DNA from: Candidatus Cloacimonadota bacterium
GTDB taxonomy: Bacteria > Cloacimonadota > Cloacimonadia > JGIOTU-2
Assembly (NCBI GenBank): GCA_011043895.1
Contig: DRBZ01000103.1
Location: 1-21,034, forward strand
Reading direction: 5' to 3'
DNA length: 21,034 nt
Under the pieces are notes generated by a model. The model was given only the letters and a program-made list of their open reading frames with translations. It did not search any database and was not told the DNA's origin. The number at the start of each line of letters is the position of its first letter. The first letter of the stretch is position 1. Of the stretch, positions 1 through 7,213 are shown piece by piece. Position numbers and translations under genes: made by a program.

Positions 1-1
1 A

Positions 2-799
2 AAAGAGCTTGATGGTATTGTCAGGGAAAATGGAGCTGTGCCAGCAACTATTGCAATCCTGAACGGAAAAATGAAGGTTGGGCTTTCGGATAGCGACCTG
101 GAATTTCTGGCAACGAGTAAAGACATAAAAAAAGCATCCAGAAGGGATATTCCGTATCTCATTTCACAAAAAATACATGGCGCAACAACCGTGGCTGCAA
201 CTATGATCATTGCCGAAATGGCTGGAATAAAAGTATTTGTTACTGGTGGTATCGGTGGAGTGCATCGTGGTGCATCTGAAACGTTTGATATTTCTGCTGA
301 TCTGCAGGAACTCACAAAAACTAACGTAGCAGTGATCTGCGCAGGTGCAAAAGCAATTCTCGATATTGGATTGACACTTGAATACCTTGAAACACAAGGC
401 GTGCCGGTGATCGGATTTCGAACCAGCGATATGCCTGCTTTCTATACAAGAACAAGCGGATTTCCTGTTGATATAAGATTGGATTCTGCAAAGGATGTTG
501 CAGAGCTCATTCAGACAAAATGGGAACTCGGACTGCAAGGAGGAGTCGTCGTTGCAAATCCGATTCCGCCAAAGTTCGAAATGGATAAAGAGCTCATCGA
601 TCATGCCATTGAAGAAGCACTCATAAAAGCTCAAAATTTGAACATCACAGGTAAAAAGATCACTCCTTTTCTGTTGAACGCGATCAAGGACATTACAAAA
701 GGGAAAAGTCTCGATTCGAATATCGAGCTGGTCAAAAATAATGCCAAAATCGGGAGCAAAATCGCTTGTGAACTGGCTTCTTTGGATGATGAAAAGTAA
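2..799 (+). CDS. psuG: Pseudouridine-5'-phosphate glycosidase (5'-truncated by window edge)
   Basis: The enzyme reversibly cleaves the C-C glycosidic bond of pseudouridine 5'-phosphate to uracil and ribose 5-phosphate, in cytoplasmic pseudouridine breakdown. The reading frame is open to the first base of the window, and the residues before the GTG at 38 (VRENGAVPATIAI) match the conserved family interior, so that GTG is not the start. About 40 N-terminal residues, including the catalytic Glu equivalent to E. coli Glu31, lie outside. Visible family motifs include IKKASRRD (Lys equivalent to Lys93), TGGIGGVHRGA, FDISADLQEL (Asp equivalent to Asp149) and CAGAK (Lys166, the Schiff-base lysine), then VVANPIPP. 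The E. coli residue numbers are from memory of the solved enzyme. No pseudouridine kinase gene (psuK) is seen downstream; it could lie upstream. The gene is followed by a 97-base gap and seems separate from the pyrG run. Confidence 0.93.
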   Translation, partial: KELDGIVRENGAVPATIAILNGKMKVGLSDSDLEFLATSKDIKKASRRDIPYLISQKIHGATTVAATMIIAEMAGIKVFVTGGIGGVHRGASETFDISADLQELTKTNVAVICAGAKAILDIGLTLEYLETQGVPVIGFRTSDMPAFYTRTSGFPVDIRLDSAKDVAELIQTKWELGLQGGVVVANPIPPKFEMDKELIDHAIEEALIKAQNLNITGKKITPFLLNAIKDITKGKSLDSNIELVKNNAKIGSKIACELASLDDEK

Positions 800-840
800 A
801 GTTAAATTCATCTGATAACTTGGAAATAAAGAAAAGTTCA

Positions 841-852
841 TAGAAATTTCTA
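841..852. repeat. Perfect 12-bp palindrome upstream of pyrG
   Basis: TAGAAATTTCTA reads the same on both strands. Its core AGAAATTT (842-849) recurs as a direct repeat at 867-874, 25 bases downstream, so the two copies flank the TTGACA at 859-864. It lies in the only sizeable gap before pyrG, so an operator is possible. In AT-rich DNA such a palindrome can also arise by chance; no known regulator is matched. Confidence 0.4.
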
Positions 853-858
853 ATCCTC

Positions 859-881
859 TTGACAAAAGAAATTTTTATACT
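859..881 (+). promoter_or_regulatory. Possible promoter elements before pyrG
   Basis: A perfect -35-like TTGACA (859-864) and a -10-like TATACT (876-881) sit just before the pyrG ATG at 897. The spacing is only 11 bases, too short for a normal sigma-70 pair, so they are unlikely to work together. If TATACT is used, transcription would start about 888 and leave a leader of roughly 9 bases. There is no Shine-Dalgarno sequence before this ATG, which would fit a nearly leaderless message. The call rests on motif matches only. Confidence 0.25.
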
Positions 882-896
882 CGCATTTATCCACAA

Positions 897-2543
897 ATGA
901 AAATAAAGACGAAACACATCTTCATCACCGGAGGAGTGGTGTCGTCTCTCGGAAAGGGAATAGCTTCTGCATCCATCGGATACCTCCTTAAGAAACTTGG
1001 ATACGAAGTTACTATACAGAAATTAGATCCCTATTTGAATGTTGATCCGGGCACGATGAGTCCTTTCCAGCACGGTGAAGTTTTTGTTACTGATGATGGT
1101 GCAGAAACCGATCTTGATCTCGGACATTACGAGCGCTACCTCGATATTTCTCTAAATCAAAAAAGTAATACAACTACAGGTCAGATCTATGATACGGTCA
1201 TCCAGAATGAACGACGTGGAGTCTATCTCGGCAAAACTGTACAGGTTATTCCACATATTACAAATGAAATAAAAAAACGCATTACCAGTCTTGATAAAAG
1301 TTTTGACATAGTTATCTCTGAAATCGGTGGTACTGTAGGAGATATTGAGAGTCTCCCCTTTTTAGAAACTATCAGGCAGTTTAGATTGACCTATGGTGCT
1401 AAACATTGTTTCTTTATTCATCTTACTCTTGTGCCATACATTTCTGCAGCAGGGGAATCCAAAACCAAACCGACACAGCATAGTGTGATCAAACTTCGTG
1501 AGATTGGTATTCAACCGGATATGCTTATCTGCAGGACAAGTAATAAGCTCACCAAAGAAATGATGCGCAAGATATCACTCTTCACTAATGTATATGATGA
1601 AAATGTCATCGAAGGACTCGACACTTCTTGTATATATCAGATCCCGATACTGTTTTATGAGCAAGGAGTCCATAATATTATTTGCAAGTATTTTGATATT
1701 CCCTCCGCCGAAATAGATTTTCTTATACTTGATAATTTCATCAATAAATTCAATAATCCAGAAAAAAAGGTTACTATTGCTCTCTGTGGGAAATATGTAC
1801 GGCATCAAGATGCGTACAAGAGCATCACTGAAAGTCTAATCCATGCTGGAGTGGACTTCTCAGCAAAAATTTTCATAAAAAGTATTGATACTGACAAATT
1901 ATTCCCCAAGGACAAATCTCCTAATGAAACGAAACTTGAAGAAATACTTGGAGATGTAGATGGTATACTCATACCAGGTGGATTTGGTGTTCGGGGAATA
2001 GAAGGTAAGATAGAGATCGTAAACTTTGCCCGAACACATAAGATCCCCTTTTTCGGGATCTGTCTGGGAATGCAATGTGCAGTTATTGAATTTGCCCGTA
2101 ATGTACTCGGATATGAAGATGCGCATAGTGCAGAATTTGACGAAAAAACCCCCCATCCTGTGATTGATTTTATGCCGGAACAGAAAGATATAGAAAATAT
2201 GGGTGGAACTATGCGACTTGGAGCATATCCATGTGTGATAAAAAAAGGCACCCTCACTCATAATATCTATAAGAATGATAAGATCTCAGAACGTCATCGT
2301 CATCGTTATGAGTTCAACAATGAGTATAGAAAGGAGTACGAAGAAAAGGGTATGAAAATTGCTGGAACATCGCCAGATGATCGACTGGTGGAAATTATAG
2401 AAATTCCGGATCATCCATTCTTTATTGGTGTGCAATTCCATCCCGAATTCAAGTCAAGACTCGAACATTCCCATCCGATCTTCCATTCATTCATAGAAGC
2501 TGCATTGCAATACAAAGAAGAAAAGGATATGGACAGAACGTAA
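897..2543 (+). CDS. pyrG: CTP synthase
   Basis: CTP synthase makes CTP from UTP, ATP and glutamine in the cytoplasm. The 548-residue length is normal. The N-terminal amidoligase domain (about 1-270) opens with KHIFITGGVVSSLGKGIASAS, followed by QKLDPYLNVDPGTMSPFQHGEVFVTDDGAETDLDLGHYER, given here only by its ends QKLDPYL and DLGHYER. The C-terminal class I glutaminase domain (about 290-540) has the nucleophile Cys389 in FFGICLGMQ and His515/Glu517 in FHPEF, completing the triad; ERHRHRYEFN is also typical. The start is the first ATG in frame with the family N-terminus, though no Shine-Dalgarno precedes it. The stop overlaps the kdsA start by one base (TAATG), so the two genes are probably co-translated. 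CTP is the co-substrate for CMP-Kdo formation, which fits its place beside kdsA; a kdsB gene is not in this window. Confidence 0.98.
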   Translation: MKIKTKHIFITGGVVSSLGKGIASASIGYLLKKLGYEVTIQKLDPYLNVDPGTMSPFQHGEVFVTDDGAETDLDLGHYERYLDISLNQKSNTTTGQIYDTVIQNERRGVYLGKTVQVIPHITNEIKKRITSLDKSFDIVISEIGGTVGDIESLPFLETIRQFRLTYGAKHCFFIHLTLVPYISAAGESKTKPTQHSVIKLREIGIQPDMLICRTSNKLTKEMMRKISLFTNVYDENVIEGLDTSCIYQIPILFYEQGVHNIICKYFDIPSAEIDFLILDNFINKFNNPEKKVTIALCGKYVRHQDAYKSITESLIHAGVDFSAKIFIKSIDTDKLFPKDKSPNETKLEEILGDVDGILIPGGFGVRGIEGKIEIVNFARTHKIPFFGICLGMQCAVIEFARNVLGYEDAHSAEFDEKTPHPVIDFMPEQKDIENMGGTMRLGAYPCVIKKGTLTHNIYKNDKISERHRHRYEFNNEYRKEYEEKGMKIAGTSPDDRLVEIIEIPDHPFFIGVQFHPEFKSRLEHSHPIFHSFIEAALQYKEEKDMDRT

Positions 2544-3331
2544 TGGAAATTAATAAGGAAAGCAAATTTACGATCATCGCTGGTCCCTGTGCGATTGAGA
2601 CAAGAGAAGATTGCTTACTCATTGCTGAAACATGCAAAAAAATATGTGATAAATTAGGATTACAATATATTTTCAAGGCTTCCTACAGAAAAGCAAACAG
2701 AACTGCCTTTGATTCTTTTAGAGGAGTGGGATTAACAAAAGGACTAAAGATTCTTAGCAATGTTAAAAAAAATTTTACTATACCTGTTCTTACGGATATT
2801 CATGAAAGAAATGAAGTAGAATCGGTTGCTCAGATCGTTGATGTAATTCAAATTCCCGCTTTTCTCTCACGACAAACAGAGCTGATAGAAGCTGCAGCAA
2901 AAAGCGGTAAAATCATCAACATAAAAAAAGCGCAATTCATGTCGGCCAAAGGTGCAAAGCATGCTGTTGATAAAGCAGTCAATGCAGGGGCAAAGGAAGT
3001 TATCCTCACTGAAAGAGGTACATTCTTTGGTTACAACGATCTTGTAGTGGATTTTAGAAATTTTCAGATCATCGATTCATGGGGAATACCGATAATTTAT
3101 GATGTAACACACAGTTTACAACAACCCTCGATTGATACTATGTCAGGGGGGAATCCTGAGTTCGTTTTAAGTATGGCTTCAGCTGCAGTGGCAACAGGAC
3201 ATCTTTCCGGAATTTTTCTAGAAACTCACCCCGAACCCGCTAGAGCAAAAAGCGATGCTCGTTCTATGTTACCATTAGATCAATTAAAAAAGGTGCTTGA
3301 GCATATAAGAAAATTGTTAGATTTATCATAA
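2543..3331 (+). CDS. kdsA: 3-deoxy-D-manno-octulosonate 8-phosphate synthase
   Basis: KdsA condenses phosphoenolpyruvate with arabinose 5-phosphate to Kdo 8-phosphate, the committed step to the inner-core sugar of LPS. The 262 residues cover the full TIM-barrel family. Visible motifs are IIAGPCAIE, FKASYRKANR, FRGVGLTKG, TDIHE, QIPAFLSRQT, LTERGTFFGYNDLVVDFR and LETHPEPARAKSDARSMLPL. Cys16 in AGPCAIE sits where metal-dependent enzymes (Aquifex type, Cys11) have a metal-binding Cys and the E. coli metal-independent enzyme has Asn; the other ligands (His in THS, Glu in LETHPE, Asp in KSDA) are present. It should therefore be a divalent-metal-dependent KdsA, by inference from the family. The DAHP synthase relative (AroG/AroF) is less likely because of the close match to KdsA throughout. 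Confidence 0.96.
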   Translation: MEINKESKFTIIAGPCAIETREDCLLIAETCKKICDKLGLQYIFKASYRKANRTAFDSFRGVGLTKGLKILSNVKKNFTIPVLTDIHERNEVESVAQIVDVIQIPAFLSRQTELIEAAAKSGKIINIKKAQFMSAKGAKHAVDKAVNAGAKEVILTERGTFFGYNDLVVDFRNFQIIDSWGIPIIYDVTHSLQQPSIDTMSGGNPEFVLSMASAAVATGHLSGIFLETHPEPARAKSDARSMLPLDQLKKVLEHIRKLLDLS

Positions 3332-3337
3332 TTTTTT

Positions 3338-3350
3338 TAGTTAGTAACTA
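3338..3350. repeat. 13-bp palindrome in the kdsA-kdsC gap
   Basis: TAGTTAGTAACTA is an inverted repeat of 6-bp arms around a central G, 7 bases after the kdsA stop. It could be an operator half of a regulatory site between two gene groups, or part of a weak RNA hairpin. No known binding protein can be assigned. Confidence 0.35.
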
Positions 3351-3359
3351 TCAAAAAAT

Positions 3360-3379
3360 AAAAAAGTTGCACTTTTTTT
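3360..3379 (+). terminator. Weak hairpin with T-run, possible terminator or attenuator
   Basis: AAAAAAGT and ACTTTTTT (3360-3367 and 3371-3378) pair perfectly around a TGC loop and end in a T-run to 3379, the layout of an intrinsic terminator. The stem has only one G-C pair, so it would be weak and probably leaky, and it is near-symmetric on the two strands. It lies between kdsA and kdsC, whose products act in the same pathway, so partial read-through would make sense. Confidence 0.3.
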
Positions 3380-3400
3380 GCTAATTTCTTAAAATTACAT

Positions 3401-3928
3401 ATGAGATATATGAAATATAAATTTTTTTTATTTGATATTGATGGAGTGTTTACAGATGGGGGACTGTATTATACGAACACATCGGACGTTATTAGGAAGT
3501 TCAATGTTCAGGATGGATTAGGAATCCGCCTACTTATGCAGACTGAGATTAAACCAGTTATTGTCACTGGTAAAAAATCAGAAGCTGTTGCAAGAAGAAT
3601 GGATACACTGGGTATAGAACTTGTTTATCAGAACGTTAGGAATAAACTGGCAAAAATTCAAGAAATATCGCGGCAGTTTTCAGTATCTCTGGATGAGATG
3701 ATCTTCATGGGGGATGACTGGAACGATTTTCCTGTACTCAAAAAAGTTGGGTGCGCTCTTACTGTACCTGCATCACCAAAAGAAATTCAAAAAACCTGTC
3801 ATTATGTAACCGTCAAATCCGGTGGTAATGGTGCAGTCAGAGAAGCGATAGAATGGGTACTTAGAAAAGAAAATTTATATGCAAGTGCAGTACAGAAATT
3901 TCTAAAACATCTAAAGAACCATGTATAA
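3401..3928 (+). CDS. kdsC: 3-deoxy-D-manno-octulosonate 8-phosphate phosphatase (KdsC-type HAD)
   Basis: KdsC removes the phosphate of Kdo 8-phosphate to give free Kdo, ready for activation by KdsB. The 175-residue length is that of capless KdsC. The HAD nucleophile and acid are Asp12 and Asp14 in FLFDIDGVFTDGG; motif II is IVTGKKSEAVARR (Thr in VTG); motif IV is FMGDDWNDFPVL. The start could be the ATG at 3401 or the one at 3410, which gives MKYKFFLFDIDG, closer to family N-termini; neither has a Shine-Dalgarno. The stop overlaps lptC by 8 bases. The location directly before lptC, as in E. coli, supports KdsC over other HAD phosphatases. Confidence 0.93.
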   Translation: MRYMKYKFFLFDIDGVFTDGGLYYTNTSDVIRKFNVQDGLGIRLLMQTEIKPVIVTGKKSEAVARRMDTLGIELVYQNVRNKLAKIQEISRQFSVSLDEMIFMGDDWNDFPVLKKVGCALTVPASPKEIQKTCHYVTVKSGGNGAVREAIEWVLRKENLYASAVQKFLKHLKNHV

Positions 3929-4454
3929 AGTATTACTCGTTTTGCTCATCATTCCTCTGATATCATGTTCTAAGAGCGATGGTCAGATTTCATTTGAGGA
4001 TATAGGAAAAGATGCCATAGAAATAACAGATTCGATAATGGTGTACAGCTCTTCTAAAGAAATGACCTTGTGGACATTGTACGCTGATCGGTTGATAAAA
4101 TATCCAAAAAAAGATATCATGAACCTCTCAAACATCGTGCTGAAACTCATGGAAAAAGATGGCTCTCTTGGAGCAACAATCTATGCAGATAGTGCACAAG
4201 TCAACGAAGATCAGGAAACGATCTATGCAGAAGGTAACATCAAGATTTATTCAAAAGAGGGTGATATTTTTGGGAAATCAATTATCTGGGACAGAAAGAA
4301 AGATGAGATCTTATCTGATGATTCAGTAATGGTCATAAAAGATGGGAATATCATTAAAGGCGATAGTTTTTATAGTGATTCACGTTTTCATCATGTAACC
4401 TTACATAAAGCAACCGGAGAAGGAGAACTGGGTGAAACTGAAGTGCTTTGGTAG
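3921..4454 (+). CDS. lptC: LPS export protein LptC, predicted lipoprotein
   Basis: LptC links the inner-membrane LptBFG transporter to the periplasmic LptA bridge that carries LPS to the outer membrane. The 177 residues start with MYKVLLVLLIIPLISC, a lipoprotein signal with lipobox L13-I14-S15-C16. E. coli LptC is instead anchored by an uncleaved transmembrane helix; lipid anchoring is, as I recall, common in Bacteroidetes-like LptC. The body shows the family pattern, such as LWTLYADRLIKYPKKD and a C-terminal IKGDSFYSDSRFHHV. It overlaps kdsC by 8 bases and lptA by 23 bases, so translation of the three is probably coupled. The identification rests on this pattern and on the strong context between kdsC and lptA; LptC sequences are poorly conserved. 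Confidence 0.88.
   Translation: MYKVLLVLLIIPLISCSKSDGQISFEDIGKDAIEITDSIMVYSSSKEMTLWTLYADRLIKYPKKDIMNLSNIVLKLMEKDGSLGATIYADSAQVNEDQETIYAEGNIKIYSKEGDIFGKSIIWDRKKDEILSDDSVMVIKDGNIIKGDSFYSDSRFHHVTLHKATGEGELGETEVLW
4421..4434 (+). promoter_or_regulatory. Ribosome binding site setting the GTG start of lptA
   Basis: AGGAG at 4421-4425 stands 6 bases before the GTG at 4432. It lies within the 3' end of lptC and decides the lptA start, because the ORF then begins with a good signal peptide. It is one of the clearer Shine-Dalgarno sites in the window. Confidence 0.6.
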
Positions 4455-5532
4455 CTTAATCCTGCTTTTGATTTCAATAAGTATACTCTTTGCAAAGGAA
4501 AGTGATCATAGCTATATCCTTAAGAATGCTAATACTGCAAAAATAGATATTACACAACAAGATACTATCACCACACTGACAGGTGATGTTAATTTAATAT
4601 ACAATGGAATCGAATTCTTTGCAGACAATGGTCAGGTTTTCCAGAAAGATAGGATAGTCAAACTTTTTGGAAATGTTCGAGCTATTGACGATACTCTCGA
4701 AGCAGGTGCACAAAAAGCTATTTATTTTCATGCAGATCAAAATCTACAACTTGAAAATGATGCATATTTTATTGAAAATTCAGATACTTCTCAGCTTCGA
4801 AAACTAACTGCACGCTTCGTTGAATATAATAAAGCAAAACAGAAAGTAACTGCCCGCAATGATATTATTGCTGATGACTTTCTTGAAGAAATCACCTGTG
4901 AATGTGGTAGATTTATTTATGATCTTGAAACAGAATATGGCCTTGCAAGAAATGAACCAGTACTTACTATCCACAGAGACAATGAGATTAAAATTTACGG
5001 TAAACAGATGGAACTCTTTGCAAAAGATAAGAAGTTCACGGCAACTTATGATGTCAAAGTTGAAATGGAAGATTCCTATGCCACATCGAATTTTCTGATA
5101 TTTTTTGATGATGAAAAAAAGGCAGTACTGCTTGGTGATCCCAAATTTTCAAGTGAAGTTTCGAATGCATATGCTGATGAATTCCAGATATATTTTGAAG
5201 AAGAAGCTATTAGAGAGCTGGTTCTGGTTAATAATGCAGTGATCCATTTTCGTGAAGAAGCATCCATGGGCAAGGAAAATTCACTTTTTGCAGAGAAAGT
5301 GGTCATCAAAATCGAGAAGGATAAACTCAATTATATGTATGCAAAGAAGGTTTCGAAAAGCTATTTCGAGCAACAAGATAACAGTAATGAAGAGCAATTG
5401 ATCAATAAGCTGAAGACTAAAGATCTGGAAGTTTTTTTTGATCAGGAAGAAAAAATTCGAATGATCATTGCAGAAAATGACATTAACGGAAGATATATTT
5501 TTTCAAGTTCAGAGGAGATTCTCAAAAAGTAA
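4432..5532 (+). CDS. lptA: Long OstA/LptA-family LPS transport protein
   Basis: LptA-family proteins form the periplasmic beta-jellyroll bridge for LPS between LptC and LptD. At 366 residues this one is about twice E. coli LptA (185). A signal peptide is plain (MKLKCFGSLILLLISISILFA, residues 1-21). The body is made of short beta-type repeats of OstA character: ITTLTGDVNLIYNG, RIVKLFGNVRAIDDTLEAGA, NEIKIYGKQMELFAKDKKF, and later IHFREEASMGKENSLFAEKV. The length suggests two jellyroll units, or an LptA that spans further than usual; it is too short to carry the LptD barrel. The start is GTG, supported by AGGAG. The gene overlaps lptC by 23 bases and lies directly before lptB, which argues strongly for the LPS pathway. 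Function by family and context; the repeat count is not computed. Confidence 0.85.
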   Translation: MKLKCFGSLILLLISISILFAKESDHSYILKNANTAKIDITQQDTITTLTGDVNLIYNGIEFFADNGQVFQKDRIVKLFGNVRAIDDTLEAGAQKAIYFHADQNLQLENDAYFIENSDTSQLRKLTARFVEYNKAKQKVTARNDIIADDFLEEITCECGRFIYDLETEYGLARNEPVLTIHRDNEIKIYGKQMELFAKDKKFTATYDVKVEMEDSYATSNFLIFFDDEKKAVLLGDPKFSSEVSNAYADEFQIYFEEEAIRELVLVNNAVIHFREEASMGKENSLFAEKVVIKIEKDKLNYMYAKKVSKSYFEQQDNSNEEQLINKLKTKDLEVFFDQEEKIRMIIAENDINGRYIFSSSEEILKK

Positions 5533-5533
5533 T

Positions 5534-6280
5534 ATGCCAAATAATAGAAGTATCATAAGAACTGAAGATCTGGTTAAGATTTATGGAAAAAAGAAAGTTG
5601 TAAAAAAAGTATCTATAGAAGTAAAACAAGGTGAGATCGTGGGATTACTCGGACCTAATGGAGCCGGAAAGACTACCACATTTCATATGATGATCGGACT
5701 AATAAAAGCAAATAACGGTCATGTGTACCTGGATGATGTTGATATCACCAAGATGCCAATGTATAAACGTGCACGAATGGGTCTAAGTTATCTTTCTCAG
5801 GAACCTTCTGTTTTTAGCAAACTTACAGTAAAAGATAATGTTATGGCGATTCTGCAGACGCAAAACTATACAAAACAGGAGCGAAAAGAAAAGCTTAAGG
5901 AAGCATTAAATGAACTTGATCTCGCAAAACTTGCTAACCAGAAAGCATATTCTCTCTCAGGAGGAGAGCGCAGAAAACTCGAGATCACGCGGTCATTGAT
6001 AACAAATCCAAAATTTCTTTTTCTTGATGAACCTTTTTCCGGCGTCGATCCACTTGCAGTATCTGATATTCAGGATATTATCATAAAATTGCAGAAAAAA
6101 AATATTGGAATTCTGATAACAGACCACAATGTGCTGGATACTTTACAAATAACAGACAGAGCATATATTATCTACGAAGGTACAGTCCTTCTTTCGGGCA
6201 CTTCCAGGGAATTGGTCAATGATCCTCAAGCCCGAAAAATTTATTTAGGTGAAAGATTTTTAGAATATGATTTTAAATAG
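5534..6280 (+). CDS. lptB: LPS export ABC transporter ATP-binding protein LptB
   Basis: LptB is the cytoplasmic ATPase that powers extraction of LPS from the inner membrane with LptFG. The start is the ATG at 5534, one base after the lptA stop, giving 248 residues; an in-frame ATG at 5468 lies inside lptA and adds 22 residues not found in the family. Walker A GPNGAGKT is at 40-47, signature LSGGERRKLEITRSL from 141, Walker B FLFLDEP at 161-167 and the switch His198 in ITDHNV. YLSQEPSVFSKLTVKDN is the characteristic LptB Q-loop region. The permease genes lptF and lptG are not here, as is common since they usually sit elsewhere. Confidence 0.96.
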   Translation: MPNNRSIIRTEDLVKIYGKKKVVKKVSIEVKQGEIVGLLGPNGAGKTTTFHMMIGLIKANNGHVYLDDVDITKMPMYKRARMGLSYLSQEPSVFSKLTVKDNVMAILQTQNYTKQERKEKLKEALNELDLAKLANQKAYSLSGGERRKLEITRSLITNPKFLFLDEPFSGVDPLAVSDIQDIIIKLQKKNIGILITDHNVLDTLQITDRAYIIYEGTVLLSGTSRELVNDPQARKIYLGERFLEYDFK

Positions 6281-6320
6281 TAACCAAACAGATTGATTAG
6301 ATTTTTATCGAATATACAAT

Positions 6321-7211
6321 ATGAAAAAAATGCGAAGAAAACCATCCTGGTTGAAAGCAGAGATGCTGGGAGCATCAAATACTGCTCATTTGAATCAACT
6401 GCTTTTAAAATATAAACTCCATACCGTTTGTGAAAGTGCCCGTTGTCCGAACAGAGGTGAGTGCTTTGAAAAAGGTTCTGCGGTCTTTCTCATTATGGGT
6501 GATGAATGTACCCGTAATTGCCGTTTCTGTGCAATTAAAACAACTACCAAACCCCTTCCCCTTGATGCCGAAGAACCAAGGAGAGTTGCAGAATTGACTA
6601 AGGAACTAAAGTTGAAACACGTGATTATTACTTCAGTAACAAGAGATGATATTGAAGATGGGGGATCAGGTCATTTTGCCAAGACGATCAGAGAGATAAG
6701 AAAGATATGTGGAAACAAGATCTATATTGAAGTACTTACACCAGATTTCCTTGGAGATTCTACTGCAATAGAAACAGTAATAATGGAAACACCAACAATC
6801 TTTAATCATAATCTTGAAACCGTTAAGAGATTGTATCCAGAAATAAGACCTCTGGCAGACTACGAACGTTCTTTGATGTTGCTGAGGTTTGTAAAAGAAA
6901 ATGCACCTGAAATCATTACTAAAACAGGAATTATGGTAGGATTAGGCGAAACGGATAAAGAAGTATATGCACTCATGGAGCATGCACGAAAGGCGGGTGT
7001 TGATATGTTGACAGTGGGACAATATCTTCAGGCAACACAAAAGAATATAGCGGTAAATGAATACATTCACCCAGGAATTTTCAGAAAATACAAAGAAATA
7101 GGTGAGGATATGGGATTTCTATATGTGGAATCAGGTCCACTGGTTAGAAGTTCATATTATTCTCGGGATTTGGAAACAATTATCAACAACGAAGGAAAGC
7201 GAGGTATGTAA
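6321..7211 (+). CDS. lipA: Lipoyl synthase
   Basis: LipA is a radical-SAM enzyme that inserts two sulfurs into octanoyl groups on lipoyl domains of the 2-oxoacid dehydrogenases or the glycine cleavage H protein. The 296 residues carry the auxiliary cluster motif CESARCPNRGEC (Cys37, Cys42, Cys48), the radical-SAM motif CTRNCRFC (Cys63, Cys67, Cys70) and the C-terminal RSSY (276-279) that ligates the auxiliary cluster. No lipB or lplA gene is adjacent. It sits between lptB and hpf, where many proteobacteria have rpoN. The start ATG follows a 40-base gap without a Shine-Dalgarno; a second ATG at 6330 is also possible. Catalytic residues all present. Confidence 0.97.
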   Translation: MKKMRRKPSWLKAEMLGASNTAHLNQLLLKYKLHTVCESARCPNRGECFEKGSAVFLIMGDECTRNCRFCAIKTTTKPLPLDAEEPRRVAELTKELKLKHVIITSVTRDDIEDGGSGHFAKTIREIRKICGNKIYIEVLTPDFLGDSTAIETVIMETPTIFNHNLETVKRLYPEIRPLADYERSLMLLRFVKENAPEIITKTGIMVGLGETDKEVYALMEHARKAGVDMLTVGQYLQATQKNIAVNEYIHPGIFRKYKEIGEDMGFLYVESGPLVRSSYYSRDLETIINNEGKRGM

Positions 7212-7213
7212 CT

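Noticed and set aside
164..865. 233-codon open frame on the minus strand
   Set aside because: It lies opposite psuG, whose full-length family match is clear; the translation is Cys/Ser/Phe-rich and resembles no family I know. It is an antisense shadow.
1805..2257. 150-codon minus-strand frame opposite pyrG
   Set aside because: Serine/proline-rich translation typical of antisense of a real gene; no start context or family motif.
5468..5533. Upstream ATG for lptB giving 22 more residues
   Set aside because: The extra residues lie inside lptA, do not match LptB N-termini, and the ATG at 5534 follows the lptA stop directly.
3401..6280. Frameshifts at the kdsC/lptC and lptC/lptA overlaps
   Set aside because: Each protein is complete with its own signal or start and normal ends, so the overlaps are ordinary operon junctions.
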